Origin: Pseudonocardia hydrocarbonoxydans | GTDB taxonomy: Bacteria > Actinomycetota > Actinomycetes > Mycobacteriales > Pseudonocardiaceae | Reading direction: 5' to 3' | Length of the DNA: 64,000 bases | Assembly: GCF_006539565.1 (NCBI RefSeq) | Contig: NZ_BJNG01000014.1 | Coordinates: 186,001-250,000, forward strand | Shown here: positions 29,108 through 41,561 of the stretch, one piece after another | Layout of the letters: every line of letters starts with the position of its first letter | Position numbering within the stretch: the first letter of the stretch is position 1 | Program-made: the position numbers and the translations under genes | The notes under the pieces: generated by a model | What the model saw: only the letters and a program-made list of their open reading frames with translations | The model's database searches: none | What the model was told of the DNA's origin: nothing

Positions 29108-29138
29108 ACGCTATCTCCCCCGGCATCCCGGCTAGATT
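29108..29138. promoter_or_regulatory. Divergent leaderless promoter pair for murA and the adenosyltransferase gene
   Basis: TAGCGT on the minus strand (29108-29113) is 8 nt before murA GTG 29099. TAGATT on the plus strand (29133-29138) is 6 nt before ATG 29145. The two -10 boxes are 19 bp apart, so the polymerases compete for the same stretch. Confidence 0.45.
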
Positions 29139-29144
29139 CGACCC

Positions 29145-29747
29145 ATGGCAGTGCACCTGACGAGGATCTACACCAAGACCGGCGACGACGGCACCACCGC
29201 ACTCGGCGACTTCAGCCGCGTGCCCAAGACCCATGTGCGGCTCGCCGCGTACGCCGACACCGACGAGGCCAACGCCGCCGTCGGCGTCGCCGTCACGGTC
29301 GGGGGTCTGTCCGACGCGCTGCTGGTGCCGTTGGCCCAGGTGCAGAACGACCTGTTCGACGTCGGCGCCGACCTGTGCGCCCCGATCGTCTCCGACCCCG
29401 GGTACCCGCCGCTGCGCGTCACCGAGGAGTACGTGACGCGCCTGGAGGGCTGGTGCGACGAGTTCAACGCCGACCTGCCCAAGCTGGCCTCGTTCATCCT
29501 CCCCGGCGGCACCCCGGGCGCGGCGTACCTGCACGTCGCGCGCACCGTCACCCGGCGCGCCGAGCGCAGCGTGTGGGCCCTGCTGGAGGCCGACGCCGAG
29601 CGCACCAACCCGCTGACCGCCCGCTACCTCAACCGGCTGTCCGACCTGCTGTTCATCCTCGGCCGCGCCGCCAACCCCGACGGCGATGTCCTGTGGCAGC
29701 CCGGCGGCCCGCAGGCGGCGGACCGGGCGTCGGGTCAGGGGAGCTAG
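29145..29747 (+). CDS. Cob(I)yrinic acid a,c-diamide adenosyltransferase, PduO type
   Basis: Adenosylates cob(I)alamin with ATP to make coenzyme B12. 200 aa, with the N-terminal ATP motif [13 protein letters not shown] and the C-terminal signature [14 protein letters not shown] plus [14 protein letters not shown]. All are characteristic of the PduO family rather than CobO. It probably serves MeaA and other mutases. Its TAG stop shares the palindrome CTAG with the convergent DUF2550 stop, so the coding regions overlap by 4 bp. Confidence 0.93.
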   Translation: MAVHLTRIYTKTGDDGTTALGDFSRVPKTHVRLAAYADTDEANAAVGVAVTVGGLSDALLVPLAQVQNDLFDVGADLCAPIVSDPGYPPLRVTEEYVTRLEGWCDEFNADLPKLASFILPGGTPGAAYLHVARTVTRRAERSVWALLEADAERTNPLTARYLNRLSDLLFILGRAANPDGDVLWQPGGPQAADRASGQGS

Positions 29748-30199
29748 GAGGCCTGCCGGTACCCGGTGCTGCGGCCGGGCGGGGCGGCCTCCAGCCAGGC
29801 CAGGAAGCCGGTGAGGACGCCCGGGGCCATCGCCAGCTCCACGTCGACGCCGCGGCTGCGGCAGCGCAGCACCGAGGACCTCGACGGCATCACGTAGGCC
29901 TCGGCGTCGGCGGGGTCCCGCCGGCCGACGATCTCCAGCTCGTTGCGGTCCAGCCGCAGCGAGGAGCCGGGGCGGAACGAGGTGAGCCGGAACCAGGCCA
30001 GCTCGTCGCCCCGGTAGCGGGCGACCCCGGCGTGCCACCCCGCGGAGGCGTCCCGGGAGGCGAACCGGGAAACGGCCGCGGGGCGGCGGCGCAGACTCAG
30101 GTCCACACCACCGCCCCGCATGAGACGTACTCGCCGAAAGGCGAGGTAGCCCAGACACAGGCACACGACGAGCAGCACGATGCCGAGCGCCGTGGCCAC
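29744..30199 (-). CDS. DUF2550 membrane protein of the ATP synthase cluster
   Basis: 151 aa: one N-terminal membrane helix ([18 protein letters not shown]), a basic turn ([10 protein letters not shown]) and a soluble beta-rich part ([36 protein letters not shown]). Position after atpC and size match the mycobacterial DUF2550 protein at the same locus (Rv1312). GTG 30199 has GGAG 8 nt upstream and is 13 bp after atpC, so it is the last gene of the atp operon. Function unknown. Confidence 0.85.
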   Translation of the reverse strand: MATALGIVLLVVCLCLGYLAFRRVRLMRGGGVDLSLRRRPAAVSRFASRDASAGWHAGVARYRGDELAWFRLTSFRPGSSLRLDRNELEIVGRRDPADAEAYVMPSRSSVLRCRSRGVDVELAMAPGVLTGFLAWLEAAPPGRSTGYRQAS

Positions 30200-30212
30200 C
30201 AGCGCGCTCCGG

Positions 30213-30599
30213 CTACTCGGCCGCGCCCGCGGCCTGGAGCCGCGCGTTCGCCCAGGCCGCCTCGGCGGCACCGTCGGGATCCGAGGTGTCGGCCCGATCG
30301 CGGGCGGCCCGTGCTCCGGCCACGTCGATCTCGTCGGCGAGCTCGGCGAACTCCGCCAGCACCGTGACGGTGTCACCGGTGATCGACAGGAACCCGCCGC
30401 GCACGGCCAGCGTGGTGGTCGTGCCGTCGGTGCCGTCGACGCGCACGACCCCCGCGTCCTCCAGCTGCGCCAGCGTGGGCTGGTGGCCCGGCAGGACGCC
30501 GATGTCGCCGACGGTGGTGCGCGCCTTGAGGAAACCGGCCTGTCCCGACCAGATCTTCCGCTCGACAGCGACCAGGTCGACCGTCATCTCCGCTGCCAT
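30213..30599 (-). CDS. atpC: ATP synthase F1 epsilon subunit
   Basis: Central-stalk subunit that couples rotation and limits ATP hydrolysis. 128 aa, beta-sandwich N-terminal part ([38 protein letters not shown]) and a short helical end ([17 protein letters not shown]). GAGGG lies 9 nt before ATG 30599; a second in-frame ATG at 30587 has its GGAG directly adjacent and is less likely. 5 bp after atpD. Confidence 0.93.
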   Translation of the reverse strand: MAAEMTVDLVAVERKIWSGQAGFLKARTTVGDIGVLPGHQPTLAQLEDAGVVRVDGTDGTTTTLAVRGGFLSITGDTVTVLAEFAELADEIDVAGARAARDRADTSDPDGAAEAAWANARLQAAGAAE

Positions 30600-30604
30600 G
30601 CCGA

Positions 30605-33026
<2,422 letters not shown>

Positions 33027-33037
33027 GCGTTACCCGA

Positions 33038-34687
<1,650 letters not shown>

Positions 34688-34721
34688 GGCTGTCGTCTGT
34701 CCTATCTCTAAGAAGGAAATG

Positions 34722-35552
34722 TCAGCTCGGGAGGTGGCGCCCGGCGGCGGCGAGCCGGCCCGCGACGCTGCCGTCGATGACCTCGCCACCGACCTCGACC
34801 ACCAGGCCGCCGAGCAGGGATTCGTCCAGCTCGATCTGCAGGGACATCGGACGCCCGTAGATCCGGGTGAGCGTGTCGGCGAGCCTGCGCTCCTGCTCGT
34901 CGCTCAGCGCGACGGCGGTGGAGACCCGCGCGACGTACCGGTCGCGACGGGCGGCGGCCAGCTCGGAGAGCTCCTCGGCCGCGACGTCGAGGTGCCGGCC
35001 GCGGGGGATGCGGACGGTCTGGCGCAGCAGCGCGGCGGTGACCGGGGAGACCCGGCCGCCGAGCACGCCGTCGAGCAGCGCGGTGCGCCGCTCCTCGGGC
35101 TGCGTGGTGTCGGCGAGCAGCGCCGTCAGCTCGGGCTCCCGGTCGAGGATGCGGCCGAACCGGAACAGCTGGTCCTCGACCTCGTCGAGGGTGCCGTCCT
35201 TCTCCGCCACCGCGAGCGTGGCCCGGCGGGCCACGGTCTCCAGCGCCTCGACCAGGTCCAGGGAACGCGACCAGCGCGACCCGACGACGCCGGAGACCAC
35301 GTCGAGGGTCTTCTCCCCCACCTGGCCGCCGAGCACCTGCCGGATCAGCCCGATGCGGGCGTCCTGCGGCACCGACGGGTCGGACAGGTGGGTGCGCAGC
35401 GGCTTCTGCGTCACCACCAGCCGGGTGACGGCGAACAGCTCGTCGCCCAGCGTCTCGAGGTCCGCCGCCGACGAGGAGTCGACGATCGCGTCGAGCCGCT
35501 CGGCGGCGGCGGCCAGGGACTCCCGGCTCGCCGCCTGCAGGAGGACGGCCAT
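34722..35552 (-). CDS. atpH: ATP synthase delta subunit (OSCP)
   Basis: Peripheral-stalk connector, 276 aa, longer than the 177 aa of E. coli because of an extended N-terminal helical part. In mycobacteria this region is fused with a second b subunit; here b and delta are separate genes that overlap as TGATG at 35552. The C-terminal signature [22 protein letters not shown] is present. Confidence 0.94.
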   Translation of the reverse strand: MAVLLQAASRESLAAAAERLDAIVDSSSAADLETLGDELFAVTRLVVTQKPLRTHLSDPSVPQDARIGLIRQVLGGQVGEKTLDVVSGVVGSRWSRSLDLVEALETVARRATLAVAEKDGTLDEVEDQLFRFGRILDREPELTALLADTTQPEERRTALLDGVLGGRVSPVTAALLRQTVRIPRGRHLDVAAEELSELAAARRDRYVARVSTAVALSDEQERRLADTLTRIYGRPMSLQIELDESLLGGLVVEVGGEVIDGSVAGRLAAAGRHLPS

Positions 35553-36124
35553 CAGCTCGCTCCGGTGGACCGGGCCGGAGCCGCCTGACGCGGCTCCATG
35601 CCGTCGAGCTCGGCCAGGAAGGAGTCGACGGTGCCGCGGCGGGCCTCGGTGTCGGAGAGCTCGCGGCCGATCAGCCGGCCGGCCAGCTGGATCGACAGCC
35701 CGCCGATCTCGCCGCGGAGCTGGCGCACGGCCTGCTCGCGGGCGGCCGCGATCTGCTCCTCGCCGCGCTGCTTGATCCGCGCGGCCTCCTCCTCGGCCTG
35801 GGCCCGCAGCTCGGCCTTGATCTGCGTGCCCTCGGCGCGGGCGTCGTCACGGATGCGCGCGGCCTCCGCCCGGAGCCCGGCGATCTGCTCCTCGTACTCG
35901 GCCTTGAGCCGATCGGCCTGCTCCTGCGTCTCCTGGGCGCGCTTGAGGCCGCCCTCGATCGCGTCGGTCCGCTCCTCGTAGAGGGCCTCGAACCGCGGCA
36001 CCGCGTACTTGTTCAGCACGAAGAGCAGGATCGCGAACGCGATGATGCCGACGATCAGCTCACCGGGCAGGGGGAGAACCGGGAGCGGCTCCTCGGCGGC
36101 GAGGATCGAGATGTCCACCGTCAT
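35552..36124 (-). CDS. atpF: ATP synthase Fo b subunit
   Basis: Peripheral-stalk membrane subunit: one N-terminal transmembrane helix (ELIVGIIAFAILLFVLNKY) followed by about 140 residues of charged coiled coil. 190 aa from ATG 36124. The AAGGA upstream abuts this ATG but is 6 nt before an in-frame GTG at 36118, so that GTG may be the true start; the difference is two residues. ATG 36133 has no Shine-Dalgarno. Confidence 0.93.
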   Translation of the reverse strand: MTVDISILAAEEPLPVLPLPGELIVGIIAFAILLFVLNKYAVPRFEALYEERTDAIEGGLKRAQETQEQADRLKAEYEEQIAGLRAEAARIRDDARAEGTQIKAELRAQAEEEAARIKQRGEEQIAAAREQAVRQLRGEIGGLSIQLAGRLIGRELSDTEARRGTVDSFLAELDGMEPRQAAPARSTGAS

Positions 36125-36179
36125 TCCTTCCATCAGGAGTGGTGCTCCGTGCAGCACGGAGCCGCTGTGGGTAGGTCGG

Positions 36180-36437
36180 TCAGCCCGCGGACGCGATGAA
36201 GAAGACGACCAGCCCGATCAGGGCGAGCAGCTCGACGAGGACGAAGGTGGTCCAGGCGATGCCCATCAGGGTGCCGCGGGCCTCCGGCTGGCGGGCGGTG
36301 CCGCTGATCACGGCGGACCAGATCATGCCCACGCCGATGGCCGCGCCGATGGCGCTGGTGCCGTACCCGATGGCCGCGAGGCCCGGGTTGATGTTGACGG
36401 CCTCCGCGGCCTGGGCGAGGACGATGGTCGAGTTCAC
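36180..36437 (-). CDS. atpE: ATP synthase Fo c subunit
   Basis: Proton-carrying ring subunit, 85 aa, two helices joined by the polar loop ARQPEA (48-53). The proton-binding acid is Glu69 (FVLVELLAL). The glycine-rich first helix has the packing motif GTSAIGAAIGVG. GTG 36437 with AAAGGA 8-9 nt upstream. The site around Glu69 is where bedaquiline binds in mycobacteria. Confidence 0.97.
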   Translation of the reverse strand: MNSTIVLAQAAEAVNINPGLAAIGYGTSAIGAAIGVGMIWSAVISGTARQPEARGTLMGIAWTTFVLVELLALIGLVVFFIASAG

Positions 36438-36512
36438 GTGCTGGTTCCTTTCGGTGGGTCCGCCGGGGAGCGGATCGATCGGCGAAGCGGAGTCGGCCGG
36501 CTCGGCCGGGGA

Positions 36513-37286
36513 TCAGTGTTCCGTGGAGACCGCTGCGCCGATGTACACACCGGCGAGCAGGGCGAAGACGTAGGCCTGGATGCTCATCACCAGCACCTCG
36601 AGGAAGGTGAAGGCGATCGCCGCGATGAACGCGAAGGGTGCGGCGACGACGAGCGCGCTACCGGAGAAGAGCAGGAACTCCCCGCCCACGACCGCCAGCA
36701 CCAGGATCAGGTGGCCCGCGAACATGGCGGCGAACACACGAAGGGCCAGCGAGAACGGCTGGAAGGCGAACTTCGTGAAGAGCTCGATCACGATGATCAG
36801 CGGCGCCACGAACGCCGGGACGCCCGGCGGCAGGGCCGCATGCTTGATGTAGCCGACGAAGCCGTGCTTCTTGAAGCCGGCGTAGTGGTAGGCCACGTAC
36901 ACGAACAGCGCCAGCGCGATCGGGAAGCCGATGCGCGACATCGTGGGGAACTGGAAGAACGGGATGATCCCGAACAGGTTGTTCACCAGCACGAAGCTGA
37001 ACAGCCCCAGGATGAGCGGGACGAAGGGCTTGAACTCCTTCCCGCCGATCTGGTCACGGGCCATGGTGTTGCGGGCCAGGCCGTAGAAGGACTCGGCGAC
37101 GAACTGCCCCTTGCTCGGCACCATCGTCATCCGCCGGGTGACCACGAGGAAGTAGGCGCCCACGAGGATCGCGGCGAAGATCGCCTGCACGATCGGCTTC
37201 GTGACCTCACCGAAGATCGGCGGGTAGATGAAGGTGCCGACGCCGGGTGGCGTGAACTCCTCGGCCGCCAGTACGAACTCGCCCAA
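36513..37286 (-). CDS. atpB: ATP synthase Fo a subunit
   Basis: Stator channel for protons, 257 aa, five or six membrane helices. The essential Arg is in FSLALRVFAAMFAGH. The start is TTG 37286: GGAGGG lies about 8 nt upstream and no ATG or GTG exists before the first helix. A 10-bp perfect hairpin (37305-37333) lies in the leader just upstream of the ribosome binding site. Confidence 0.94.
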   Translation of the reverse strand: MGEFVLAAEEFTPPGVGTFIYPPIFGEVTKPIVQAIFAAILVGAYFLVVTRRMTMVPSKGQFVAESFYGLARNTMARDQIGGKEFKPFVPLILGLFSFVLVNNLFGIIPFFQFPTMSRIGFPIALALFVYVAYHYAGFKKHGFVGYIKHAALPPGVPAFVAPLIIVIELFTKFAFQPFSLALRVFAAMFAGHLILVLAVVGGEFLLFSGSALVVAAPFAFIAAIAFTFLEVLVMSIQAYVFALLAGVYIGAAVSTEH

Positions 37287-37304
37287 TGGGGGATCCCTCC
37301 GGTG

Positions 37305-37333
37305 CTCCCGGGCCGCGTCACGTGGCCCGGGAG
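37305..37333 (-). promoter_or_regulatory. Hairpin in the atpB leader
   Basis: Perfect 10-bp arms CTCCCGGGCC and GGCCCGGGAG with a 9-nt loop, between the candidate promoter (37426-37431) and the atpB Shine-Dalgarno. Its place in the leader suggests control of operon read-through or mRNA stability; a terminator for the upstream atpI-like gene is the alternative. Confidence 0.5.
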
Positions 37334-37425
37334 ATCGCCAAAACCTGCTGAGTGCTGTCGCGTGCGCCCGGCGCGCACTTTCCGGCGTTCGGCCGCCTGC
37401 GCCAGGTTTCGCTTACGTTGCGCAC

Positions 37426-37431
37426 ATTATC
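37426..37431 (-). promoter_or_regulatory. Candidate -10 of the atpBEFHAGDC operon
   Basis: On the minus strand GATAAT preceded by TG-type extension (GCTGATAAT) in an AT-richer patch of an otherwise GC-rich 212-bp gap. No clear -35. Transcription would start about 135 nt before the atpB TTG. Confidence 0.4.
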
Positions 37432-37498
37432 AGCCGGTACCGGGGGGTCCGACGGGCCCACCCCGCGCTCCACCAGCCCGTTTCAGCTCAGCGGACGA

Positions 37499-38041
37499 TC
37501 ACTGTTCGCGGTCGGGCCGGGGCGGGGCCGCGACGGCCGGGGCCTCCTCGTCGGCGGACGCACCGGTCGGCGAGCCCGACAAACCGGTCACCGAACCGCT
37601 GGTCGCGGGGTCGTCGGGCACCACGTACATCGTGCGGAGCCGGTAGCCGGCCCACCCCTCGGCCGCCGTCGCGGTGATGAGCACCGCGAGCAGGCCCGCC
37701 GCCAGCGACAGCCGGTGAACGCCGTCGACCGTCCCGAGAAGGAACAGCACGGCCAGCAGGAAGATCATCTTGGTGAGCAGGCCGCCGAATGAGGCAACCA
37801 TCACAGCCTGGGGCAGACGGTCGGCGGTGCGGCGCATCAGCACCAGCGTGAACAGCGACGAGAGCACCCCCAGCACGGCTCCCACCAGGGCACTCACCGC
37901 TCCGGCGAGGCCGACGGCCAGCCCGGCCCCGGCCACCACGACCACGGTCGTGACGAGGGACACGACCACGACGTTGCGCCACATGTCGCGCGCCAGCACG
38001 AGGACCGTCTCCTCCTGCCCCTGCGGCAGCCTGCGCGTCAT
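37499..38041 (-). CDS. AtpI-like membrane protein upstream of atpB
   Basis: 180 aa with four hydrophobic helices in the first 130 residues (VVVSLVTTVVVVAGAGLAVG, SALVGAVLGVLSSLFTLVL, ASFGGLLTKMIFLLAVLFLL, LAAGLLAVLITATAA) and a disordered acidic/proline tail. Size, topology and position before atpB match the AtpI group, which helps assemble the c-ring or imports Mg2+ in other bacteria. ATG 38041 overlaps the WecA-like gene stop (ATGA). Confidence 0.78.
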   Translation of the reverse strand: MTRRLPQGQEETVLVLARDMWRNVVVVSLVTTVVVVAGAGLAVGLAGAVSALVGAVLGVLSSLFTLVLMRRTADRLPQAVMVASFGGLLTKMIFLLAVLFLLGTVDGVHRLSLAAGLLAVLITATAAEGWAGYRLRTMYVVPDDPATSGSVTGLSGSPTGASADEEAPAVAAPPRPDREQ

Positions 38042-39174
38042 CGCATCCTCGCTCTCGGTACGGACGAGGCCAGCACGGCCACGACCAGGCCGACGCCCAC
38101 CGCCCACAACACCACGAACGGGTCGTCGATCAGCGCCAGCGCGACCGCGCCGAACGCCAGCACGCCCGCCCACAGGTAGATCAGCAGCACCGCACGGCGC
38201 TGGCTGTGCCCGATCTCCAGCAGGCGGTGGTGCAGGTGCATCTTGTCGGGTGCGAACGGGCTGCGCCCCGCCCGGGTCCGCCGCACGACGGCCATCAGCA
38301 GGTCGAGCACCGGGATGAACACCACCGCGGCGAGCACGATCAGCGGCGCGAACAGCGCCAGCAGGTCGCCCCCCGTCGTGACGTCGGTGAGCCGGCCCGA
38401 GGCCATCGTCGTGGCCGCGGCCAGCAGCAGCCCGATCAGCATCGACCCGGAGTCGCCCATGAAGATCCGGGCGGGGTTGAAGTTGTGCGGCAGGAACCCC
38501 AGGCACGCCCCCGCCAGCACGAACGCGATCAGCGCCGGGGTGAAGACGAAGGGGTCGTTGCCGTTGCGCAGCACCAGGCCCATCGTGAACAGCGCGGTGG
38601 CGCCCGCGGCGATCAGGCCGATGCCGGCGGCGAGCCCGTCGAGCCCGTCGACGAAGTTCATGGCGTTCACCAGCGCCACGGTGAGCAGCACGGTCAGCAG
38701 GACGCCCTGCTCGCGGCCCAGCCCGACCTGCCCGCCGAAGAACACGTCCGGCAGCACCGTCCACTGCACGCCGAACAGCGTCATGACGCCGGCGGCGGTG
38801 GTCTGCCCGGCCAGTTTGGTGAGCGCGTCGAGCTCGTAGCGGTCGTCCAGGGCGCCGACGGTGACCAGGATGAGCGAGGCGAGCACGACCCCGACCATCT
38901 CCTCGGAGTACGCGAACGCCAGCCGCATCGCCGGCAGCTGGTTGGCCATCGCGATCCCGCACAGCACCCCGGCGAGCATCGCGATGCCGCCCCAGCGCGC
39001 GGTCGGCGTGACGTGCACGTCGCGCCCGCGCGGCCATGCGACGGCACCCACCTGCAGTGCCAGCACCCGCACCGGCCCGACCAGCAGGAACGTGACGACC
39101 GCGGCCGTCATGCCGGCGAGCAGGTACTCCTTGATCGGGAGGATCTGCGCCGGCAGCGCCTGGGCCAGGAGCAC
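38038..39174 (-). CDS. wecA: WecA/MraY-family phosphoglycosyltransferase (polyprenyl-phosphate GlcNAc-1-P transferase)
   Basis: Transfers a sugar phosphate from UDP-GlcNAc to a polyprenyl phosphate, starting arabinogalactan linker or other wall glycans in Actinobacteria. 378 aa, about eleven helices. Family motifs: VGALDDRYELDALTK, NAMNFVDGLDGLAAG, FMGDSGSMLIG and the HLHHRLLE loop, all catalytic or substrate-binding in this family. In mycobacteria the same position upstream of atp genes is rfe/wecA. GTG 39174 gives a suitable N-terminus but has no evident Shine-Dalgarno. Confidence 0.88.
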   Translation of the reverse strand: MLLAQALPAQILPIKEYLLAGMTAAVVTFLLVGPVRVLALQVGAVAWPRGRDVHVTPTARWGGIAMLAGVLCGIAMANQLPAMRLAFAYSEEMVGVVLASLILVTVGALDDRYELDALTKLAGQTTAAGVMTLFGVQWTVLPDVFFGGQVGLGREQGVLLTVLLTVALVNAMNFVDGLDGLAAGIGLIAAGATALFTMGLVLRNGNDPFVFTPALIAFVLAGACLGFLPHNFNPARIFMGDSGSMLIGLLLAAATTMASGRLTDVTTGGDLLALFAPLIVLAAVVFIPVLDLLMAVVRRTRAGRSPFAPDKMHLHHRLLEIGHSQRRAVLLIYLWAGVLAFGAVALALIDDPFVVLWAVGVGLVVAVLASSVPRARMR

Positions 39175-39191
39175 GGCGTGTGGGTCGGGTG

Positions 39192-40472
39192 TCAGGGGCG
39201 CGGGTAGGCGGGGGCCCGCGCGACGAGGGCGCCCACGCCCTCGGCGACCGCGGCGAGCTCGGCGTCGCCCGCGGCCGTGCCGTGCTCGGCCTTGACCGCC
39301 CGGGCCAGCAGCGACCCGACGACCGCCATGTCGGCCTCGTCCATGCCCTGCGTGGTGAGGCTCGGCGAGCCGACCCGCACGCCCGAGGGCTTCAGCGGCG
39401 GCGCCGGGTCGTAGGGGATGGCGTTCTTGTTCAGCGTGATGCGCGCCGCGTCGCAACGGGTCTCGGCGTCGGCGCCGGTGACTCCGATCGGCCGCAGGTC
39501 GATCAGGGCGAGGTGGGTGTCGGTGCCGCCGGACGTGGCGCGCATCCCCTCCGCCTCCAGGCTCTTGGCCAGCGCCTGGGCGTTGGCGACGACCTGGCGC
39601 GCGTAGGTCTGGTACGCGGGCTGCGCCGCCTCCCGCATCGCGACGGCCTTGGCCGCGACGGCGTGCATCAGCGGCCCGCCCTGGGAGAACGGGAAGACGG
39701 CCTTGTCGAGGGCCTTCGCGTGCTCCGCCTTCGACAGGATCATGCCGCCGCGCGGGCCGCGCAGGACCTTGTGCGTGGTGGCGGACACGACGTCGGCGTA
39801 CGGGACCGGCGACGGGATCGCCTGCCCCGCGACCAGCCCGATGAAGTGCGCCGCGTCGACCCAGAGGATCGCGCCGACCTCGTCGCAGATCTCGCGGAAG
39901 GCCGCGAAGTCGATCAGCCGCGGGTACGCCGTGGCCCCGGCGATGATCATCTTGGGGCGGTGCTCGCGGGCCAGGTCGCGCACCTGGTCGTAGTCGATGA
40001 GCTCGGTGTCCTGGCGGACCGAGTAGCTGACGTTGTGGAACCACTTGCCGGAGAAGCTGACCTTCGACCCGTGGGTGAGGTGCCCGCCCTGCTTGAGGTC
40101 CATCGCGAGCACCGTGTCGCCGGGCTGGGTGAAGGCGCCGTACACGGCGAAGTTGGCCGACGCGCCGGAGTGCGGCTGCAGGTTGGCGTGCTCGGCGCCG
40201 AACAGCTCCTGGGTGCGCGCGTTACCGATCTCCTCGGCCCGGTCGACGACCTCGCAGCCGCCGTAGTATCGCTTGCCGGGGTAGCCCTCGGCGTACTTGT
40301 TCGACAGCGTGGATCCCAGGGCCGCGAGCACCGCGGGGCTGGTGAGGTTCTCGCTCGCGATGAGCTGGAGGCCGCCGCGCAGCCGCTCCAGCTCGTCGAG
40401 CACCACTCCCGCGATCTCGGGGTCCTGCTGCTGCAGTGCGTCGAAGTCGGGGCCCCAGAACGGTGTCGTCAC
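39192..40472 (-). CDS. glyA: Serine hydroxymethyltransferase
   Basis: PLP-dependent interconversion of serine and glycine with tetrahydrofolate. 426 aa with IASEN, YAEGYPGKRYYGG, the HSGASAN motif, and the PLP Lys in VSATTHKVLRGPRGG. GTG 40472 has TACGGT 8 nt upstream (40481-40486), suggesting a leaderless transcript. Only 38 bp separate it from the epimerase gene, so no riboswitch fits. Confidence 0.96.
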   Translation of the reverse strand: MTTPFWGPDFDALQQQDPEIAGVVLDELERLRGGLQLIASENLTSPAVLAALGSTLSNKYAEGYPGKRYYGGCEVVDRAEEIGNARTQELFGAEHANLQPHSGASANFAVYGAFTQPGDTVLAMDLKQGGHLTHGSKVSFSGKWFHNVSYSVRQDTELIDYDQVRDLAREHRPKMIIAGATAYPRLIDFAAFREICDEVGAILWVDAAHFIGLVAGQAIPSPVPYADVVSATTHKVLRGPRGGMILSKAEHAKALDKAVFPFSQGGPLMHAVAAKAVAMREAAQPAYQTYARQVVANAQALAKSLEAEGMRATSGGTDTHLALIDLRPIGVTGADAETRCDAARITLNKNAIPYDPAPPLKPSGVRVGSPSLTTQGMDEADMAVVGSLLARAVKAEHGTAAGDAELAAVAEGVGALVARAPAYPRP

Positions 40473-40510
40473 GGTGCACCACCGTACGCGCCCCGGACGG
40501 CGGGGCGCCG

Positions 40511-41461
40511 TCAGGCCGCGACCTGCGCCCGGCTGCGCCACCAGGCCACCGTCTGCGCCAGCCCGGTGTCCAGGTCGACGGGCTCCAGGCCGAAGGTGCG
40601 CTGCGCCGCGGTCGAGTCGAGGACGAACGGCGCCGCGAACTGGTACCGCACCTCGGCCAGCTCGCGCAGGAACGGCACGACCAGCCCGCCGACCGACACC
40701 GCCGCCCGCGGCAGCACCCGCAGCCCGCGGTCCGGCACACCCGCCGCCACCGCGATCCGCCGGGCGATCTCGCGCAGCGACACCGCGGGGGCGGTCGGCA
40801 CGTGCCACGCCCGGCCCCACGCCCGCTCGTCGGCGGCCAGGGTGGCCAGCGTCGCGGTGACGTCGTCGACGTGTGTGACGGAGTGCGGCACGTCGAGGTC
40901 GCCCTGCATCACCAGCCCGCGCTTCCCGGCGGGCAGCCGCGGCACGACGTAGGTGCCGAGGTGGCCGGTGTCGCGCACGCCCGGCCCGTAGAAGTCCGAC
41001 GCCCGTGCCTCGGTGGCCCGGACCCGGCCGGCCGCGTGGGCGGCGAGCGCGTCGCGCCACATGCGGTTGCGCACCGCGCCCTTGGTCCCCTCGGCGGCGG
41101 CGAGCGGGGTGTCCTCGGTCATCGGGCCGTCGACGGGGCCGTAGCCGTAGAGGTTGGCCGTGGTCACCAGCACCGCGCCGGACCGCTCGGCCGCGCGCAG
41201 CAGGGCGTCCGACAGCGGCGGCCAGTCGGTGGCCCAGCGGTGGTACGGCGGGTTGGCGCAGTTGTACAGGGCCGTCGCACCGCGGGTCAGGTCGGCGAGC
41301 CGGGCGCCGTCGGCCGCGTCGGCCGCCACCCGCTCGATCGCCGGGTGCACCGGACCGGACCCGCTGCGGGTCACCATCCGCACGTCGTGGCCCTGTCCGG
41401 CCAGGCGCAGCGCCAGCCTGCTGCCGATGGTCCCGGCTCCGACGATCACGTGTTCGGCCAT
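40511..41461 (-). CDS. NAD(P)-dependent epimerase/dehydratase-like (extended SDR)
   Basis: 316 aa. N-terminal Rossmann motif in atypical form GAGTIGSRLALRL, then YNCANPPYHRW and an ATTANLYGYGP segment in which the usual YxxxK active site is not obvious, so it belongs to the atypical/NAD-binding SDR group. ATG 41461 is set by AAGGAG 7 nt upstream, and an earlier in-frame ATG at 41509 falls within the operator region. Divergent to a TetR gene, with candidate operators over its promoter. Confidence 0.8.
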   Translation of the reverse strand: MAEHVIVGAGTIGSRLALRLAGQGHDVRMVTRSGSGPVHPAIERVAADAADGARLADLTRGATALYNCANPPYHRWATDWPPLSDALLRAAERSGAVLVTTANLYGYGPVDGPMTEDTPLAAAEGTKGAVRNRMWRDALAAHAAGRVRATEARASDFYGPGVRDTGHLGTYVVPRLPAGKRGLVMQGDLDVPHSVTHVDDVTATLATLAADERAWGRAWHVPTAPAVSLREIARRIAVAAGVPDRGLRVLPRAAVSVGGLVVPFLRELAEVRYQFAAPFVLDSTAAQRTFGLEPVDLDTGLAQTVAWWRSRAQVAA

Positions 41462-41477
41462 GTCCCGCTCCTTGTGT

Positions 41478-41488
41478 GAGCACTGCTC
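41478..41488. promoter_or_regulatory. Candidate TetR operator, site 1
   Basis: GAGCACTGCTC, perfect 5-bp arms around one base, followed by TCGTTTCG. It falls between the epimerase start and its -10, where a bound repressor would block it. Confidence 0.6.
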
Positions 41489-41500
41489 TCGTTTCGGAAC

Positions 41501-41529
41501 AGTGAACATGCGTCGGCACTCGCCGTCAA
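41501..41529 (-). promoter_or_regulatory. Candidate epimerase promoter
   Basis: Minus strand TTGACG (41524-41529), 17-nt spacer, TTCACT (41501-41506). The -35 is close to consensus and touches operator site 2; the -10 is weak. Confidence 0.45.
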
Positions 41530-41541
41530 GAGCAGTGCTCT
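41529..41541. promoter_or_regulatory. Candidate TetR operator, site 2
   Basis: AGAGCAGTGCTCT, perfect 6-bp arms around one base, followed by CATTCTG. It lies upstream of the TetR -10 (TACGGT, 41550-41555) and overlaps the epimerase -35, so both genes could be repressed. Confidence 0.65.
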
Positions 41542-41561
41542 CATTCTGTTACGGTGCTCGC

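Noticed and set aside
40473..40510. Possible glycine riboswitch before glyA
   Set aside because: The gap is 38 bp, much too short.
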